Under the pieces are notes generated by a model that had not been told where the DNA came from, ran no database searches, and saw nothing but the letters and a program-made list of their open reading frames with translations. The position numbers and the translations under genes are program-made. 7,234 nucleotides of DNA from Thalassolituus sp. Lineage in GTDB: Bacteria > Pseudomonadota > Gammaproteobacteria > Pseudomonadales > Oceanobacteraceae. The stretch spans positions 1 through 7,234 of the forward strand of contig JARGOI010000117.1 of assembly GCA_029212275.1 (NCBI GenBank). Reading direction: 5' to 3'. Positions 5,902-7,234 of this stretch are shown here, piece by piece; position 1 is the first letter of the stretch; each line of letters starts with the position of its first letter.

Positions 5902-6698
5902 TGGCAATTCGAGTATTAATTGTTGATGACGAGCCACTGGCGCGACAGCGTTTAAAGCGCATGCTCGAACCTCACTCCGATTATCAATGCGTCGGCGAAT
6001 TGGCCAACGGCCAAGCCTTGCTCGACTGGCTGCAAAGCGACTTACTCAAAAACGACGCCAACTTGCTAAAGAACAACAGCGAGCGCTCACCAAACTCGAA
6101 AGCAGACATCGTTTTACTCGACATCCAAATGCCGGGCATTGATGGGATGCAAGCCGCTTCTCAACTTAGCGCGATAACCAACGCACCTGTCGTAATTTTT
6201 TGCACCGCCTTCGACGATTATGCCTTACCAGCATTTAAGGTTGACGCCGTGGATTATCTACTTAAACCCATTCGCGGTGAAGATTTAACCCGCGCACTGG
6301 ATCGCGCACAACGCCGCCTTCTGGAGCGTTCGACCGAAACGCAAGACTCTCGAATCAATAACGCTAACGCTCGCACGCATATCAGTGTGCGTAAACATGA
6401 CAGCATTCAACTCATTGAGCTATCCTCGGTATCCTATTTCAGCGCCGACCAAAAATACGTGAGCATGCATCATGATGATGGCGAGGCGTTAATTGATGAC
6501 TCTCTGAAGCAGCTGGAAGAAGAGTTTGCCGACAGCGTATTACGTATTCACCGCAGCTACTTAGTGATGGCTCAGCGTATTGACCGTTTAGAAATCAAAG
6601 ACGATGGCTGTTGGTTGTATCTGCGCGGCACTCAGTCACCCCTGCCGGTCAGTCGCCGCCATCTGGCGCAGGTGAAGCGTCAACTAAAGCAGATTTGA
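5901..6698 (+). CDS. algR: AlgR-type LytTR response regulator
   Basis: This 265-residue cytoplasmic response regulator has an N-terminal receiver domain (about 1-125) and a C-terminal LytTR DNA-binding domain (about 158-262). The receiver residues are intact: acidic pair Asp9-Asp10, phosphoacceptor Asp74 in DIVLLDIQMPG, Thr102 in VIFCTAFDDYAL, and Lys122 in DYLLKPI. The LytTR part includes HISVRKHDSIQLIEL, QKYVSMH, VLRIHRSYLV and LPVSRRHLAQVKR, all close to what I recall of Pseudomonas AlgR (248 aa). The extra length is mostly a hydrophilic insertion at about residues 46-67, between helix 2 and strand 3, with the repeated unit LLKN. Its ATG shares one base with the algZ stop (TAATG), so the two should be translationally coupled and work as a phosphorelay pair. 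Related regulators bind promoters as dimers to control virulence, pili or exopolysaccharide; targets here are not visible. Confidence 0.92.
   Translation: MAIRVLIVDDEPLARQRLKRMLEPHSDYQCVGELANGQALLDWLQSDLLKNDANLLKNNSERSPNSKADIVLLDIQMPGIDGMQAASQLSAITNAPVVIFCTAFDDYALPAFKVDAVDYLLKPIRGEDLTRALDRAQRRLLERSTETQDSRINNANARTHISVRKHDSIQLIELSSVSYFSADQKYVSMHHDDGEALIDDSLKQLEEEFADSVLRIHRSYLVMAQRIDRLEIKDDGCWLYLRGTQSPLPVSRRHLAQVKRQLKQI
6036..6101 (+). other. Low-complexity insertion inside the AlgR receiver domain
   Basis: Codons 46-67 of algR encode a polar, Asn/Lys/Ser-rich stretch that contains LLKNDAN followed directly by LLKNNSE, an imperfect duplication of seven residues. It precedes ADIVLLD, and relative to Pseudomonas AlgR as I recall it the phosphoacceptor is displaced by about 18 positions after correcting for the N-terminus. 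It lies in a surface loop before strand 3, so it need not disturb the active site. Confidence 0.6.
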
Positions 6699-6755
6699 GC
6701 GTTAGAGCATCTCTGATTAATGCGCTTATCGACCAAAGCGAACGCGACTTTTTCC

Positions 6756-6764
6756 TGTTAGAAT
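6756..6764 (+). promoter_or_regulatory. Extended -10 promoter of hemC
   Basis: TGTTAGAAT is an extended -10 element (TGn followed by TAGAAT, five of six consensus bases) in the 96-base gap between algR and hemC. No good -35 lies at the expected distance, as is common for extended -10 promoters. Transcription would begin near 6771, giving a leader of about 24 bases ending in the CAGGA ribosome binding site (6785-6789). hemC can therefore be expressed apart from the regulatory genes, although I see no strong terminator that would stop readthrough from algR. Confidence 0.5.
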
Positions 6765-6794
6765 GCGTCCTCATGCCTACGTCGCAGGAACATT

Positions 6795-7234
6795 ATGACC
6801 AGCCCCAACACGACATCCCCCACTCTTCTGAGAATTGCTACGCGCAAAAGCCCACTCGCCTTGTGGCAGGCCGAACACATCAAAGCGCGTTTGCGTGCGA
6901 TGCATCCAGAGCTCGAGGTCGAATTAGTGACCTTCAAAACCCAAGGTGACATTATTTTAGATACGCCATTATCAAAAATTGGCGGTAAAGGGTTGTTCGT
7001 GAAAGAACTCGAAAACGCCATCCTCGATGGCCGGGCCGACATCGCCGTGCACTCAATGAAAGATGTACCGATGGAATTCCCCGAAGGCTTAGAACTGGGC
7101 GTGATTTGTCAACGTGAAAACCCATTAGATGCTTTCGTCTCCAACAATTACGCGAGCATCGACGAACTGCCACAAGGCTCCGTCGTTGGCACTTCGAGTT
7201 TGCGTCGCCAATGCCAAATACAGCAACAACGCCC
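6795..7234 (+). CDS. hemC: Porphobilinogen deaminase (hydroxymethylbilane synthase), N-terminal part
   Basis: HemC joins four porphobilinogen molecules head to tail into hydroxymethylbilane for haem, sirohaem and cobalamin synthesis in the cytoplasm, on a dipyrromethane cofactor. The frame from the ATG at 6795 stays open for 146 codons to the window edge, about half of the usual 310 or so residues. Diagnostic motifs are RIATRKSPLALWQAEHIK (13-30), SKIGGKGLFVKELENAIL (60-77), DIAVHSMKDVP (82-92) with the substrate-contacting Lys89-Asp90, and GTSSLRRQCQ (132-141) with Arg137-Arg138 of the cofactor/substrate site. They match E. coli HemC with an N-terminus six residues longer. CAGGA (6785-6789) lies five bases before the ATG. 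The cofactor-carrying cysteine lies beyond the window. Position right after algR is the Pseudomonas arrangement, where hemD usually follows. Confidence 0.95.
   Translation, partial: MTSPNTTSPTLLRIATRKSPLALWQAEHIKARLRAMHPELEVELVTFKTQGDIILDTPLSKIGGKGLFVKELENAILDGRADIAVHSMKDVPMEFPEGLELGVICQRENPLDAFVSNNYASIDELPQGSVVGTSSLRRQCQIQQQR

Noticed and set aside
6611..6949. Plus-strand frame of 112 codons covering the algR-hemC junction
   Set aside because: It overlaps the end of algR and the start of hemC in another frame; both real genes have strong motif support.

Overview
The window looks like ordinary chromosome of a gammaproteobacterium. The strongest clue is the run algZ-algR-hemC, a gene order I know from Pseudomonas and relatives. 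A HexR-type regulator and a UvrD whose N-terminus closely resembles that of E. coli agree with this. Base composition is moderate, coding sequence is dense and the intergenic gaps are AT-rich. A marine or aquatic member of the Oceanospirillales/Pseudomonadales is my guess, not something the sequence proves. I see no insertion sequence, phage gene, CRISPR array, tRNA or rRNA.

Layout. Positions 1-104 (minus) hold the first 34 codons of a small unrecognised protein with a very good ribosome binding site. After an AT-rich gap of 157 bases comes hexR (262-1113, minus, GTG start), a sugar-phosphate-sensing repressor of glucose catabolism. A 225-base divergent region (1114-1338) carries a hexR promoter, a purine-rich patch of imperfect direct repeats, and a candidate uvrD promoter placed so close to the ATG that the mRNA may be leaderless. 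uvrD (1339-3576, plus) is complete. A 116-base gap follows with a clear sigma-70 promoter (3638-3666) and then dctP (3693-4787), a TRAP-transporter substrate-binding protein made as a lipoprotein. algZ overlaps the end of dctP, algR overlaps the stop of algZ by one base, and hemC (6795 onward, cut by the window edge) follows after 96 bases with its own extended -10 promoter.

How the genes may work together. dctP-algZ-algR look like one transcript: the only good promoter is upstream of dctP and both junctions overlap. The TRAP binding protein is not followed by its membrane subunits (DctQ/DctM). A solute-binding lipoprotein translated just ahead of a membrane sensor kinase and its LytTR response regulator could be a ligand-sensing module. 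It could also be the remnant of a transporter operon, or a binding protein whose permease lies elsewhere. This is the point in the window most worth following up. AlgZ has a His-rich loop in its ATPase domain and AlgR has an extra hydrophilic segment of about 18-22 residues in its receiver domain. hexR, uvrD and hemC are conserved housekeeping or regulatory genes with intact motifs. I found no clearly new biological system.
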